From Chlamydiota bacterium (GTDB lineage Bacteria; Chlamydiota; Chlamydiia; Chlamydiales; Rhabdochlamydiaceae), in the NCBI GenBank assembly GCA_011065225.1, contig JAAKFC010000028.1:1-12003 (forward strand): a stretch of DNA of 12,003 nucleotides, in the 5' to 3' direction. The position numbers were made by a program, and so were the translations under genes. Position 1 is the first letter of the stretch. Every line of letters starts with the position of its first letter. Below, piece after piece: positions 1 through 6,323 of this stretch. The notes under the pieces are model-generated. The model was not told the DNA's origin. It searched no databases and saw only the letters and a program-made list of their open reading frames with translations.

Positions 1-987
1 GAGATTAAAAAATACGCCGGAGGAGGCTTTTTTTCTCATGTTTTTGTTTTTCTCGCTTTAATCATCTGTATTGGAGGAATTGGAGCCATTTGGCTGATTA
101 CGAGAATAGCGAGACCTTTTCGAAAGCTCTATCAGGTCATGGAAGAGGTCCGCAATGAAAATTATGAGCAAAAATATGAAAAAGATCGTTTCGGCTTTGA
201 AATCAATGTCTTAGGGGAAAATTTCAATCAGATGCTCGAGACCCTTTTGCACAATATGGAAACGGCAAAAGAGTTGGAGATTGGTAGAAAAGTGCAAAAT
301 CAGCTTCTTCCTGAAAAGATCCCCGAATTTCCTGGTCTGACTTTAGGCAAAGCCTTTGTTCCTGCAAAAGAGGTAGCTGGAGACTTTTATGACCTATTTG
401 TGCGAGGAGAGAATGAGCTGCTTCTTGCCATTGCAGATGGTTCAGGTAAAGGGATTTCCGCTTGTTTGTATTCTCTCATGGTGCGCAGCATGCTCCGCAG
501 CCATGCTACTGCAGATGAAGGCCTTGAAGATATTGTCCGCCGCACAAACAATCTCTTTTGCCGCGATACAGGCGATACAGGAAACTTTGTGACGGCGTGG
601 GTGGGCATTTATAGGTCTGATTCCCATACTCTTCAATACACTTCATGTGGCCATTTGCCTGCCGTCTATCTTGATTCAGAAGGGAAACTTCAGGAGCTTG
701 CCACGGAAGGAATTGCTTTTGGGGTAATAGAGATTGATCAGGTTCAGGTAAAATCGATTTCTCTTTCCCCAGGTTGCCTTCTTTTCCTCTATAGCGACGG
801 GGTGACGGAAGCGCAAAATGAAAAAGGCGAGCTCTTCGGAAAGAGCCGCCTCTTAGAATTTCTTATCTCCCATCGTAGTTTAGAACCTCAAATGCTCATT
901 GATCGCCTTATAGCTACAGTCGATCAATTTGCAGGAGATTCAATCGCGCGCGATGATCTCACAGTGCTATGCTTTAAAGTACATTAA
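1..987 (+). CDS. rsbU: RsbU-like PP2C (SpoIIE-type) serine phosphatase with membrane segment and HAMP-like linker, 5' truncated
   Basis: The reading frame is open from base 1, so the gene starts outside the window; the ATG at 139 is internal. Visible order: charged stretch, one membrane helix (about bases 28-105, FVFLALIICIGGIGAIWL), a HAMP-like linker beginning ARPFRKLYQVMEEV, then a short coiled segment LEIGRKVQNQLLPEKIP that is typical just before RsbU/SpoIIE phosphatase domains. The PP2C domain shows the metal-binding motifs AGDFYD, ADGSGKG, YSDGVTEAQ and, near the C-terminus, ARDDLTVL. Family knowledge: such phosphatases dephosphorylate anti-sigma-factor antagonists (RsbV type) in partner-switching systems; chlamydiae have a membrane RsbU with a periplasmic sensor domain. 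That sensor part would lie upstream, unseen. The stop overlaps the convergent small gene next to it. PP2C assignment is firm; the exact orthology to chlamydial rsbU is inferred. Confidence 0.88.
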   Translation, partial: EIKKYAGGGFFSHVFVFLALIICIGGIGAIWLITRIARPFRKLYQVMEEVRNENYEQKYEKDRFGFEINVLGENFNQMLETLLHNMETAKELEIGRKVQNQLLPEKIPEFPGLTLGKAFVPAKEVAGDFYDLFVRGENELLLAIADGSGKGISACLYSLMVRSMLRSHATADEGLEDIVRRTNNLFCRDTGDTGNFVTAWVGIYRSDSHTLQYTSCGHLPAVYLDSEGKLQELATEGIAFGVIEIDQVQVKSISLSPGCLLFLYSDGVTEAQNEKGELFGKSRLLEFLISHRSLEPQMLIDRLIATVDQFAGDSIARDDLTVLCFKVH

Positions 988-1220
988 CCATTGCAGCAAG
1001 ATCTGCATCCACATCCGCAAGAGGGTTTTGGGCAGCATCTTTGGCATTTGCACTTAGGTGGGCAAGGCTTTGGAGGGCACTTGCGCTCAGTGCAACGATT
1101 TTTTTCACAGCCACATCGGTTACATCCGCAACATCCAGCAGAAAGGTCTGAGGCAGCGCCAAGACCTAAAACAGCTGCAATAAGGCCTAATGCAACAGGT
1201 TTAAAAATTAATTTTCTCAT
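984..1220 (-). CDS. Small exported cysteine-rich protein (78 aa), OmcA-like in character
   Basis: The N-terminus MRKLIFKPVALGLIAAVLGLGAAS is a clear signal peptide, with either signal peptidase I cleavage after LSA or a weak lipobox (S-A-G-C). The remaining ~49 residues contain 17 cysteines in CC, CxC and CxxC patterns with Lys, Arg, Pro and Gly between them. An AGGAG ribosome site sits about 7 bases before the ATG. Chlamydiae replace much of their peptidoglycan with disulfide-linked envelope proteins (OmcA, OmcB, MOMP); size, export and Cys content fit such a role, but I see no alignable OmcA motif. A metal-binding (metallothionein-like) role is a weaker alternative because export argues against it. 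It is a single short transcription unit lying beyond the porin genes on the same strand. Its stop (TAA on the minus strand, bases 984-986) overlaps the rsbU stop in TTAA. Confidence 0.75.
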   Translation of the reverse strand: MRKLIFKPVALGLIAAVLGLGAASDLSAGCCGCNRCGCEKNRCTERKCPPKPCPPKCKCQRCCPKPSCGCGCRSCCNG

Positions 1221-1255
1221 AGTAGTACTCCTAATTGAGGATTCCTCATACTTTT

Positions 1256-1284
1256 AATCTAATAAATAAGTATTTCTTTTTCAA
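1256..1284 (-). promoter_or_regulatory. Candidate sigma70-type promoter for the Cys-rich gene
   Basis: On the minus strand TTGAAA (1279-1284) is followed after 17 bases by TAGATT (1256-1261), placing a start of transcription about 30 bases before the ATG at 1220. The -10 box is only a 4/6 match and the region is AT-rich, so this is tentative. Confidence 0.3.
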
Positions 1285-1313
1285 ATAAATTTTTTATAAA
1301 CGCGACTAAAAGA

Positions 1314-2390
1314 TTAAAAGTCTAAGCGGAATTTTAGAGTGAAGCCATTCAGGTTCAGATCCCCACATTTGGATTCCACAATCTGGTTGAAAAATTGGTT
1401 TTGTCCGCTCCACCACTGGAGCTCCCAGCCCCCATCGATTCCGAAATGATACCGATCGCAGCAATACCAGGTCTCATAGCGCAGACCTAAGAGGAATTCG
1501 AGCACAGGCTTTAAAGTATGGATATCGTTTTCCACGTAGAGGACGGTAATTGACTCGGAAGCCCCTACTTCTAAGGGAGCAGCTCCCGATTTTCGCTCAG
1601 TCTCAAATTTCTCCCATAGGGCAGTGATGGCGACTTCTCCGATGAGACTGAAACACTGATTGAAATGCCAGGCGGTATCAAGGCCTGCCCGAATCCCTAC
1701 TCCCCAATAGTGCATGGAGTTTTTGTCTTCCGAAATCAACTCCTCATCTTGTCCTATCACCAAGTAATCTTGATCTTGCCAAGTTCCTTTCAAACCGAAG
1801 TGGGGTCTGAGTTTTAAATAACGGCTAATGAAAAAGTTGCGTCCCAATTCTGCATCGAGAACGTTAAAGTCCAGTTCCCATCTCCCTGAGGCAAAAAGAA
1901 TAGGCTGAGTGAGATTTGCAAAAGCAGCACTATCTCCGATAGGCCGGATTCTTTGGGTTTGGGAATCAGAGACTGCTATTTTTTCCTTCGTATCGTGTAC
2001 GCGAAGCCAGGTATAATTGACGTAAAGATCCCATGCATCGTGGTCAAAAAGGAGGCCAACGCCCACTTTAAATCCCGGTTCGAATTTCCAGTCAGGATGC
2101 AGGATATTTCCTCTGCCAGTGACTGTAGTCCCATTTTGAACTGGTTCAAAAATTGCAAATCCCAAGTTGTCCAAGCGAGTAGTCCAGTAGATGAATTCGG
2201 CAGTGATGTAGGCATCCCAACCTCTAGAGACGCAGGGGCCTGCGGCGGGAGTGATGATCCAATCGGGGCCGCGTGTGGGCCAGATCTGCGCACATTTCGC
2301 GCAAGGATCGGCAGGAGGGCAGCAGCAGTCATTACTCAATAATGGCGCGCTCGCAGTTAATAATAAAAGCGCACTCTTATAGATATTCAT
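1314..2390 (-). CDS. Lpg1974/MOMP-like outer-membrane porin paralogue 1 (358 aa)
   Basis: A signal peptide (MNIYKSALLLLTASAPLLS) is followed by a short Cys-rich patch (NDCCCPPADPCAKCAQ) and the block GPDWIITPAAGPC, which all three porin copies in this window share. The rest alternates short hydrophobic and polar stretches with many aromatics, as in beta-barrels: ITAEFIYWTTRLD, WDLYVNYTWLR, LKLRPHFGLKGTWQ, AWHFNQCFSLIGEVA, VLEFLLGLRYETW, GWELQWWSGQNQFF. It ends in a Phe-terminated strand (TLKFRLDF), the usual BAM recognition signal. The start is supported by GGGAG about 9 bases upstream. Family knowledge: such proteins are the major porins of Legionella-like and Simkania-like intracellular bacteria. 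The extra cysteines suggest disulfide cross-linking in the chlamydial envelope (inference). It follows paralogue 2 on the same strand but is separated from it by a terminator, so it probably has its own promoter. Confidence 0.88.
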   Translation of the reverse strand: MNIYKSALLLLTASAPLLSNDCCCPPADPCAKCAQIWPTRGPDWIITPAAGPCVSRGWDAYITAEFIYWTTRLDNLGFAIFEPVQNGTTVTGRGNILHPDWKFEPGFKVGVGLLFDHDAWDLYVNYTWLRVHDTKEKIAVSDSQTQRIRPIGDSAAFANLTQPILFASGRWELDFNVLDAELGRNFFISRYLKLRPHFGLKGTWQDQDYLVIGQDEELISEDKNSMHYWGVGIRAGLDTAWHFNQCFSLIGEVAITALWEKFETERKSGAAPLEVGASESITVLYVENDIHTLKPVLEFLLGLRYETWYCCDRYHFGIDGGWELQWWSGQNQFFNQIVESKCGDLNLNGFTLKFRLDF

Positions 2391-2452
2391 TTTGTAATTC
2401 TCCCTCTAATTTAATTTAAATCTATTAGTGATTAATAATAAAGGAGAAAAAC

Positions 2453-2488
2453 AAAAAAGGTCGATTCTAAAAAGAATCGACCTTTTTT
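2453..2488 (-). terminator. Strong intrinsic terminator after porin paralogue 2
   Basis: A perfect 16-bp inverted repeat (2453-2468 with 2473-2488) has a 4-base AAAA loop and A/T tracts on both sides of a GGTCGATTCT core. It starts 21 bases after the stop of the 2510 gene. On the minus strand it is followed by a T-rich run, so it should end that transcript; it is symmetrical enough to work in both directions. Confidence 0.9.
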
Positions 2489-2509
2489 AAAGAACTAAGT
2501 AAAACTAGG

Positions 2510-3697
2510 TTAGAACTGGAAACGGATTCTGACAGTTAAACCTTGCAAGCCGAGATCTCCCCAGCGCGTTTCTGTATGTGAGAATACGAACTGGTTTTGG
2601 CCGCCCCACCACTGAGCTTCCCAGCCAATATCAAGGCTTGTGTAATACCCATCACAGCACCACCAATCTTCCCAACGAATACCCAAAAAGAATTCCAGCA
2701 CAGGTTTTATGGAATGCCACTCTGTTTTCAAATTGGTTTGATTTGTCACGGTTGTGATATTTGTGGTCAGGTTGGTTTGTGTTGCAAGGCTTTTGGAATC
2801 GAAACGACCCCAAAGGGCAGTAGCAGCAACCTCTCCGATGACACTAAAGCATTTGCTGAAATGCCAAGCACTGTCGAGACCAGCGCGAGGACCAACACCC
2901 CAATAGTCGATTTTATGGCTTCCCACAGCAGAAATGGTGTCAAAAACAGAAGTAGAGCCCTGCCTTTGAGTGGCCGTTCCAGTGGTATTGAGTCGTTGCT
3001 CCTGCCATGTCCCCTTCAAACCAAAATGTGGACGCAAATGCAAGCATTGGCTGACGTAGAAATTGCGTCCCCACTCGAAATCAAGAACATTAAAATCGAG
3101 GTTCCACTTTCCCGTTTCTTGTAGAATAGTGGTTTCAATTAAAGAGGTAAATGCATTGCCAAAAGTAAAGTTTGCATCGAAGAGTTCAAACCCAGTTTTT
3201 GGTGTTACTGTTTTTGTTTTGGTACGTGGACGGAGCCAAGTATAATTGAGATAAAGATCCCAGCCATCAATACATGTCAGCCATCCAATGCCTACTTTGA
3301 AACCGAGTTCCATGCGCCATTTAGGATGGAAATATTCACCTACTGTTGTCACTGTATTATCTGTTGGCGAACTAAAGACAAAACCCATGTGATCTTGTCG
3401 CACAGCCCAGTAAAGGAATTCTGCAGTGATAAAAAAGTCGCATCCATTTGCCGTACAAGGGCCAGCACCAGGAGTGATGATCCAATCGGGACCGCATGAT
3501 GGCCATAATTGTGCACATTTTGCGCAAGGGTCTTTTGCAGAGCAACACCCACAGCAAGGATCATCACAGCAGTCATTTGATGTATATTGATTTCTCTCGT
3601 ATGTTGTATTTGCGAGTCCAGCGCTATATTGCTGACCAAACATAGGCACTGCTGAAGCGAAAAAAAGTGCAGCACTGATTGCGAATTTATCTTTCAT
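2510..3697 (-). CDS. Lpg1974/MOMP-like outer-membrane porin paralogue 2 (395 aa)
   Basis: The start is the ATG at 3697 (MKDKFAISAALFFASAVPMFGQQ, a signal peptide) because GGAGG lies 8 bases before it; an upstream in-frame TTG at 3712 overlaps that ribosome site and is rejected. The mature N-terminus is longer than in its sisters and Cys-rich (SNDCCDDPCCGCCSAKDPCAKCAQ), then GPDWIITPGAGPC and barrel-like strands (ITAEFLYWAVRQD, WDLYLNYTWLR, LHLRPHFGLKGTWQ, AWHFSKCFSVIGEVA, VLEFFLGIRWEDW, GWEAQWWGGQNQF). It ends GLTVRIRFQF with the C-terminal Phe expected of an outer-membrane barrel. A Thr/Asn-rich stretch (about residues 315-335) looks like an exposed loop that differs from the sisters. A good promoter lies upstream and a strong terminator downstream, so it is probably a single-gene unit. 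Porin function is by family; the substrate is unknown. Confidence 0.9.
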   Translation of the reverse strand: MKDKFAISAALFFASAVPMFGQQYSAGLANTTYERNQYTSNDCCDDPCCGCCSAKDPCAKCAQLWPSCGPDWIITPGAGPCTANGCDFFITAEFLYWAVRQDHMGFVFSSPTDNTVTTVGEYFHPKWRMELGFKVGIGWLTCIDGWDLYLNYTWLRPRTKTKTVTPKTGFELFDANFTFGNAFTSLIETTILQETGKWNLDFNVLDFEWGRNFYVSQCLHLRPHFGLKGTWQEQRLNTTGTATQRQGSTSVFDTISAVGSHKIDYWGVGPRAGLDSAWHFSKCFSVIGEVAATALWGRFDSKSLATQTNLTTNITTVTNQTNLKTEWHSIKPVLEFFLGIRWEDWWCCDGYYTSLDIGWEAQWWGGQNQFVFSHTETRWGDLGLQGLTVRIRFQF

Positions 3698-3735
3698 GTA
3701 GAAGTCCTCCAAACCTTTTTTTAATTTTGTCCTAT

Positions 3736-3764
3736 AGCATAGAATGTATGAGAAATAATTGCAA
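3736..3764 (-). promoter_or_regulatory. Sigma70/sigma66-type promoter for porin paralogue 2
   Basis: On the minus strand TTGCAA (3759-3764) is followed by a 17-base spacer and TATGCT (3736-3741). The predicted start of transcription near 3729 gives a ~30-base leader containing the GGAGG ribosome site before the ATG at 3697. Confidence 0.6.
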
Positions 3765-3777
3765 AAAAACTTCTAAA

Positions 3778-3931
3778 TCCAAGTTGCTACCCATGATTTC
3801 TCTATGCTATCTGCGCTGTTTACCTACGGCGCTTTGCTCGTCGCCCATATGTACACATATGGCTCTCCTCCCAAATCTTGTATCTAAACAGCTCGCTAAC
3901 GCTAGAGAGAAATAGGGGTAGCAACTTGGGT
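3778..3931. repeat. MITE-like imperfect palindromic element A (~150 bp)
   Basis: The left arm beginning CCAAGTTGCTACCC (3779) is matched by the reverse complement of the right arm ending GGGGTAGCAACTTGG (3915-3929). Pairing continues with mismatches through ATTTCTCT and the GCTGTTTA segment for about 45 bases. In the middle lies a second hairpin, CCATATGT-AC-ACATATGG (about 3844-3861). The element is flanked by the 7-base direct repeat TTCTAAA (3771-3777 and 3932-3938), a possible target duplication, the right copy of which contains the stop codon of the third porin. No real gene lies in it. It could be a non-autonomous transposable element or, as RNA, a large hairpin that protects or ends the porin transcript. 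Confidence 0.65.
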
Positions 3932-3933
3932 TT

Positions 3934-4059
3934 CTAAAAATCAAGTCGAACTTTTAGGGTGAACCCCTGCAATCCAAGGTCTCCGCCACGAAAGGCTCCA
4001 AGATCTCCAGGGATGAAAAAAAACTTGTTTTGATCAGCCCACCATTGGATTTCCCAGCC
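3934..4059 (-). pseudogene. 3' fragment of porin paralogue 3 (last 41 codons), cut off by the IS607 element
   Basis: Read on the minus strand from 4059, this piece encodes GWEIQWWADQNKFF and then GDLGAFRGGDLGLQGFTLKVRLDF before a TAG stop at 3934-3936. It aligns with the C-termini of the two intact porins (GWELQWWSGQNQFF...FTLKFRLDF and GWEAQWWGGQNQF...LTVRIRFQF). Joined to the codons ending at 6330 across the element, it continues the same frame with nothing lost or gained (IEGG followed by WEIQWW). It carries the terminal strand and C-terminal Phe needed for barrel assembly and has no start of its own. Confidence 0.92.
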
Positions 4060-4180
4060 GCTCCTAAAAATCTATACAAATCTACTTATTGTATAGAGAC
4101 GCTAGCCAAGCAGTGTTGCTAACGATTCACGTGCTGGGATTTCACCAACAACATTCGGGATTTTCTTATCTCTTAGATCA
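4060..4180 (-). ncRNA. Putative omega/reRNA scaffold at the tnpB 3' end, guide running into the porin gene
   Basis: TnpB proteins of IS200/IS605 and IS607 elements use an RNA that covers the 3' end of tnpB and the element end, with the guide copied from the flanking DNA. Here that region includes the last codons of tnpB, a small hairpin AGCA-ACAC-TGCT, and an inverted repeat TCTATAC...GTATAGA (4071-4098) close to the end. The guide would begin at about 4059 and read GGCTGGGAAATCCAATGG, part of the porin fragment. The 5' boundary is a guess, and transcription is not shown. Confidence 0.35.
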
Positions 4181-5673
4181 GCAGGTGCGGATCTTAAGGA
4201 TCGATAGCTTTTCGCCCGAAGGTGCGCTGCAAGCGCCGCTTGATATTTCCGATTCAACTTTCCCCACAACGACCAGACATGTTTACCTCGATTCCTCACG
4301 GGTAGTGGTAAAGTGAAAAGGTCTTGTTTGCCATCAGGAATTTCTGCAAATGACTTGGGAGGCTGTTCAGAAAATCTAAAATGGCGACGAGCAACGCATA
4401 GTGCCGCCGCATGATGTTTTGATAGGCCATATCTTTTGGCAAATTTTACCACTCCAATAATTGATGTATATGCGGGATTTACTGTGTGGATGGCAATGCC
4501 AAAACGATAGGCTCGAGAATTTAAAAACTCGATGATTTTGTTATAGGCGAGACTCGATAGCATCCGAGCATGCTTTTTGAAAGCTTGCTCTTTTAGGGCT
4601 GTTTTCTTTTTCTGAAAATCTAGCTTTTCAATGATGATTGGTTTTTTGGTAGTTTCTGCCCACTGGATGATGATTTTGCAAGCATCGCCGATTATGGAAA
4701 GGGCCTGATCTTTGCTCTTTCCATAGGTGTTTAGGGGGATGGTTTTCTTTTCCAGATAATTGCCAAAGCGATCGATTTCTACAGCTGCTAAGTGATTGGA
4801 GTTGATATCAACTCCAATCACTCCTATGCCTTCTTGGGTTATCTGCTTGGGTTTTTCAAGAGTTGTAGATGCAAGAAGTCTCCACCCTTTTTTGTCTTTT
4901 TTGAAGCGATAAGAGATGGCTTGCCCAAGCTGTTTTTTATTCGGACCTGTGGTTTTTTGTCTTTCGAGACAAGAAGCAAGACTTGCCAATATAGCCTCGT
5001 GACCATATTTGAATTTGATATTGGGAAGAGTTAGATATTTTCCATGTTTTTTGCTGAGTTTATTAGGTAGTCTAAGACGGAGGGTTAGGCTACCATCTTC
5101 ACAAATAGTTGCCGTGCAGGATTGGTTTCCTGCGGTTTCATCTTTTGATCCTAAAATAAAAAAAGAAGAATTTCTAGCTTCTTCCCAGTCTTTTTTCCAT
5201 TCTAAGTGGGATTTGTAGTTATTTTTTTCTAGATGAAACTGTGCTCGAAAGATTTTTTTACTTCCGAAGCAAAGACGAATTTTCCCATTTTTGTGATCTT
5301 CTTTTAGCTTTTGTAATTTATTCTCTAGGCGAAAAAGTCTTCTTTTTTTCTGGTGGAGGACGGATTTGTTTTTGCGTTTTGCTTTTTTGATTTTTTGTTT
5401 TAAAGAAGTAATACACTGGCCTAGGCTTATAATTGTCTGCGGAGTCCTTTTTTTGATGGAAGTTATTTTTCCCTGTATTTGTGTTCGAACAGCATTGTAT
5501 TGTCGAGCAGTGATCTGAAACGATTGAAGATATGAGTTTTTAAGGTTATTTGGGTTTTTCCCAGAAGAGATATCTGCAAAGAGTTTTCTCTCAACCTGAC
5601 TGAAAACTTGAGCATATTCATCAAGAATTGTAGAGGATTCTATTTCAAAGCGAGTTTGATAGGTGTAGCTCAT
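4102..5673 (-). CDS. tnpB: TnpB-like RNA-guided nuclease homologue of the IS607 element (523 aa), lacking zinc ribbon and RuvC-III Asp
   Basis: The N-terminal half is rich in Lys and helical (about residues 60-130), as in OrfB/TnpB proteins. The RuvC-like core follows: RuvC-I at GVIGVDINSNHLA with Asp289, and RuvC-II at PIIIEKLDF with Glu349. After NPAYTS, canonical TnpB has a CxxC...CxxC zinc ribbon; here it is replaced by IIGVVKFAKRYGLS with no cysteine pairs. The third motif, usually DxNA(A/S)xNIAR, reads HHAAALCVARR, with His420 where Asp is expected. This matches, from memory, a divergent lineage of TnpB-related proteins with the same NPAYTS...AAA..ARR pattern. At 523 aa it is longer than typical TnpB (~400). 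The ATG overlaps the tnpA stop by 4 bases (ATGA), implying translational coupling. Family membership is clear; nuclease activity is uncertain. Confidence 0.88.
   Translation of the reverse strand: MSYTYQTRFEIESSTILDEYAQVFSQVERKLFADISSGKNPNNLKNSYLQSFQITARQYNAVRTQIQGKITSIKKRTPQTIISLGQCITSLKQKIKKAKRKNKSVLHQKKRRLFRLENKLQKLKEDHKNGKIRLCFGSKKIFRAQFHLEKNNYKSHLEWKKDWEEARNSSFFILGSKDETAGNQSCTATICEDGSLTLRLRLPNKLSKKHGKYLTLPNIKFKYGHEAILASLASCLERQKTTGPNKKQLGQAISYRFKKDKKGWRLLASTTLEKPKQITQEGIGVIGVDINSNHLAAVEIDRFGNYLEKKTIPLNTYGKSKDQALSIIGDACKIIIQWAETTKKPIIIEKLDFQKKKTALKEQAFKKHARMLSSLAYNKIIEFLNSRAYRFGIAIHTVNPAYTSIIGVVKFAKRYGLSKHHAAALCVARRHFRFSEQPPKSFAEIPDGKQDLFTLPLPVRNRGKHVWSLWGKLNRKYQAALAAHLRAKSYRSLRSAPADLRDKKIPNVVGEIPARESLATLLG
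4791..4822. repeat. Perfect 32-bp palindrome inside tnpB at the RuvC-I codons
   Basis: The half-site AGTGATTGGAGTTGAT (4791-4806) is followed with no spacer by its exact reverse complement (4807-4822). It covers the codons for GVIGVDINSNHL, including the catalytic Asp289. No other spacer-free palindrome of this length was seen in the window. Confidence 0.9.
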
Positions 5674-6281
5674 GATGGATCAATAAGTACTTTAGCAGCC
5701 TCTATTAGCTTTTTGTTTTTGTGACTCCGCGCTCCATATAAACGAGCGGAAAAGATGGTGATGATTTCTAATACGTCTTTTGCCAATTCTTCTTCAAACG
5801 AGCAATCATCTCCTTGATTGATGATTACCACTTCTACTTGGTTTGCTTCGCAGAGTGAAAAAATCAGTTCTGCCCCAAATCTTAAAAGTCTATCTTTGTG
5901 AGAGAGCACTAAGCGGATAATTTTCTTATCGAGGATAGCATTAAGAACTTTTTTTAGTCCTTTTTTTCGATAATTCATTCCAGATCCAAGATCTGAAATG
6001 ATCTCGTATTTCCATCCTTTTGCTGCGCAATAGGATGTTAGAAGAGTCTGTTGCCTTGCCAAATCTTTTTTCTGGTCATGACTAGACACCCTGGCATAGG
6101 CAAGGGTTAGATCGGTTTCAATATCCTTTTCCCCAAGGAGTTTGTCTGGGCTGTAATATCGAGTCCCACCCTCTGACTTTCTATCTGGCTTAAGATAACC
6201 CGTAGTTTCCCAGCGTCTCATCGTTTGAATGGACACACCAAGAATTTTTGCAGCCTCTCCGATCTTCAGGAATCTATTCAT
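5670..6281 (-). CDS. tnpA: IS607-family transposase TnpA: MerR-type HTH plus serine recombinase (203 aa)
   Basis: Residues 1-50 form a MerR-like winged helix-turn-helix (FLKIGEAAKILGVSIQTMRRWE, then GGTRYYSPDKL). Residues 58-200 are a resolvase-type catalytic domain: LAYARVSSHDQ with the predicted nucleophile Ser66, then DLGSGMN and LSHKDRLLRFG, the motifs that carry the active-site arginines in this family. Length matches IS607 TnpA (~200 aa). Family knowledge: it cuts and rejoins element ends through a circular intermediate and inserts at GG-containing sites with little specificity; the flanks here agree. A 20-base palindrome covers its start codon. It is cotranslated with the downstream tnpB and lies in the same direction as the interrupted porin, so the porin promoter could feed transcription into it. 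The frame is intact and no key motif is missing. Confidence 0.95.
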   Translation of the reverse strand: MNRFLKIGEAAKILGVSIQTMRRWETTGYLKPDRKSEGGTRYYSPDKLLGEKDIETDLTLAYARVSSHDQKKDLARQQTLLTSYCAAKGWKYEIISDLGSGMNYRKKGLKKVLNAILDKKIIRLVLSHKDRLLRFGAELIFSLCEANQVEVVIINQGDDCSFEEELAKDVLEIITIFSARLYGARSHKNKKLIEAAKVLIDPS

Positions 6282-6291
6282 TTGAATAGAT
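6272..6291. promoter_or_regulatory. Palindrome over the tnpA start codon, possible operator/recombinase site
   Basis: ATCTATTCA (6272-6280) and TGAATAGAT (6283-6291) form a perfect 9-bp inverted repeat with a TT spacer and contain the CAT (start codon on the minus strand, 6279-6281). Further ATAGAT copies lie upstream to 6313. On the minus strand TTGCAT, 18 bases, then TAGTAT could be a promoter that reads into it. Autorepression by the MerR-type domain of TnpA is an inference. Confidence 0.45.
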
Positions 6292-6323
6292 ACTAACAGA
6301 TATGTATAGATTTATGCAAGCAG

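Noticed and set aside
139..141. ATG at 139 as start of the phosphatase gene
   Set aside because: The frame continues upstream to base 1 with a membrane helix and HAMP-like start, so this Met is internal.
991..1257. Open frame on the plus strand opposite the Cys-rich gene
   Set aside because: The minus-strand frame has a signal peptide, a good ribosome site and a coherent Cys pattern; the plus frame is its His/Gln-rich shadow.
3697..3712. TTG at 3712 as start of porin paralogue 2
   Set aside because: It overlaps the GGAGG ribosome site that is correctly placed for the ATG at 3697, which begins a standard signal peptide.
3679..3915. Open frame of 78 codons on the plus strand
   Set aside because: It lies over the porin start, its promoter and palindromic element A; no ribosome site or protein features.
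4089..4316. Plus-strand frame at the tnpB 3' end
   Set aside because: It is opposite the conserved C-terminal tnpB codons and the putative guide RNA region; no independent support.
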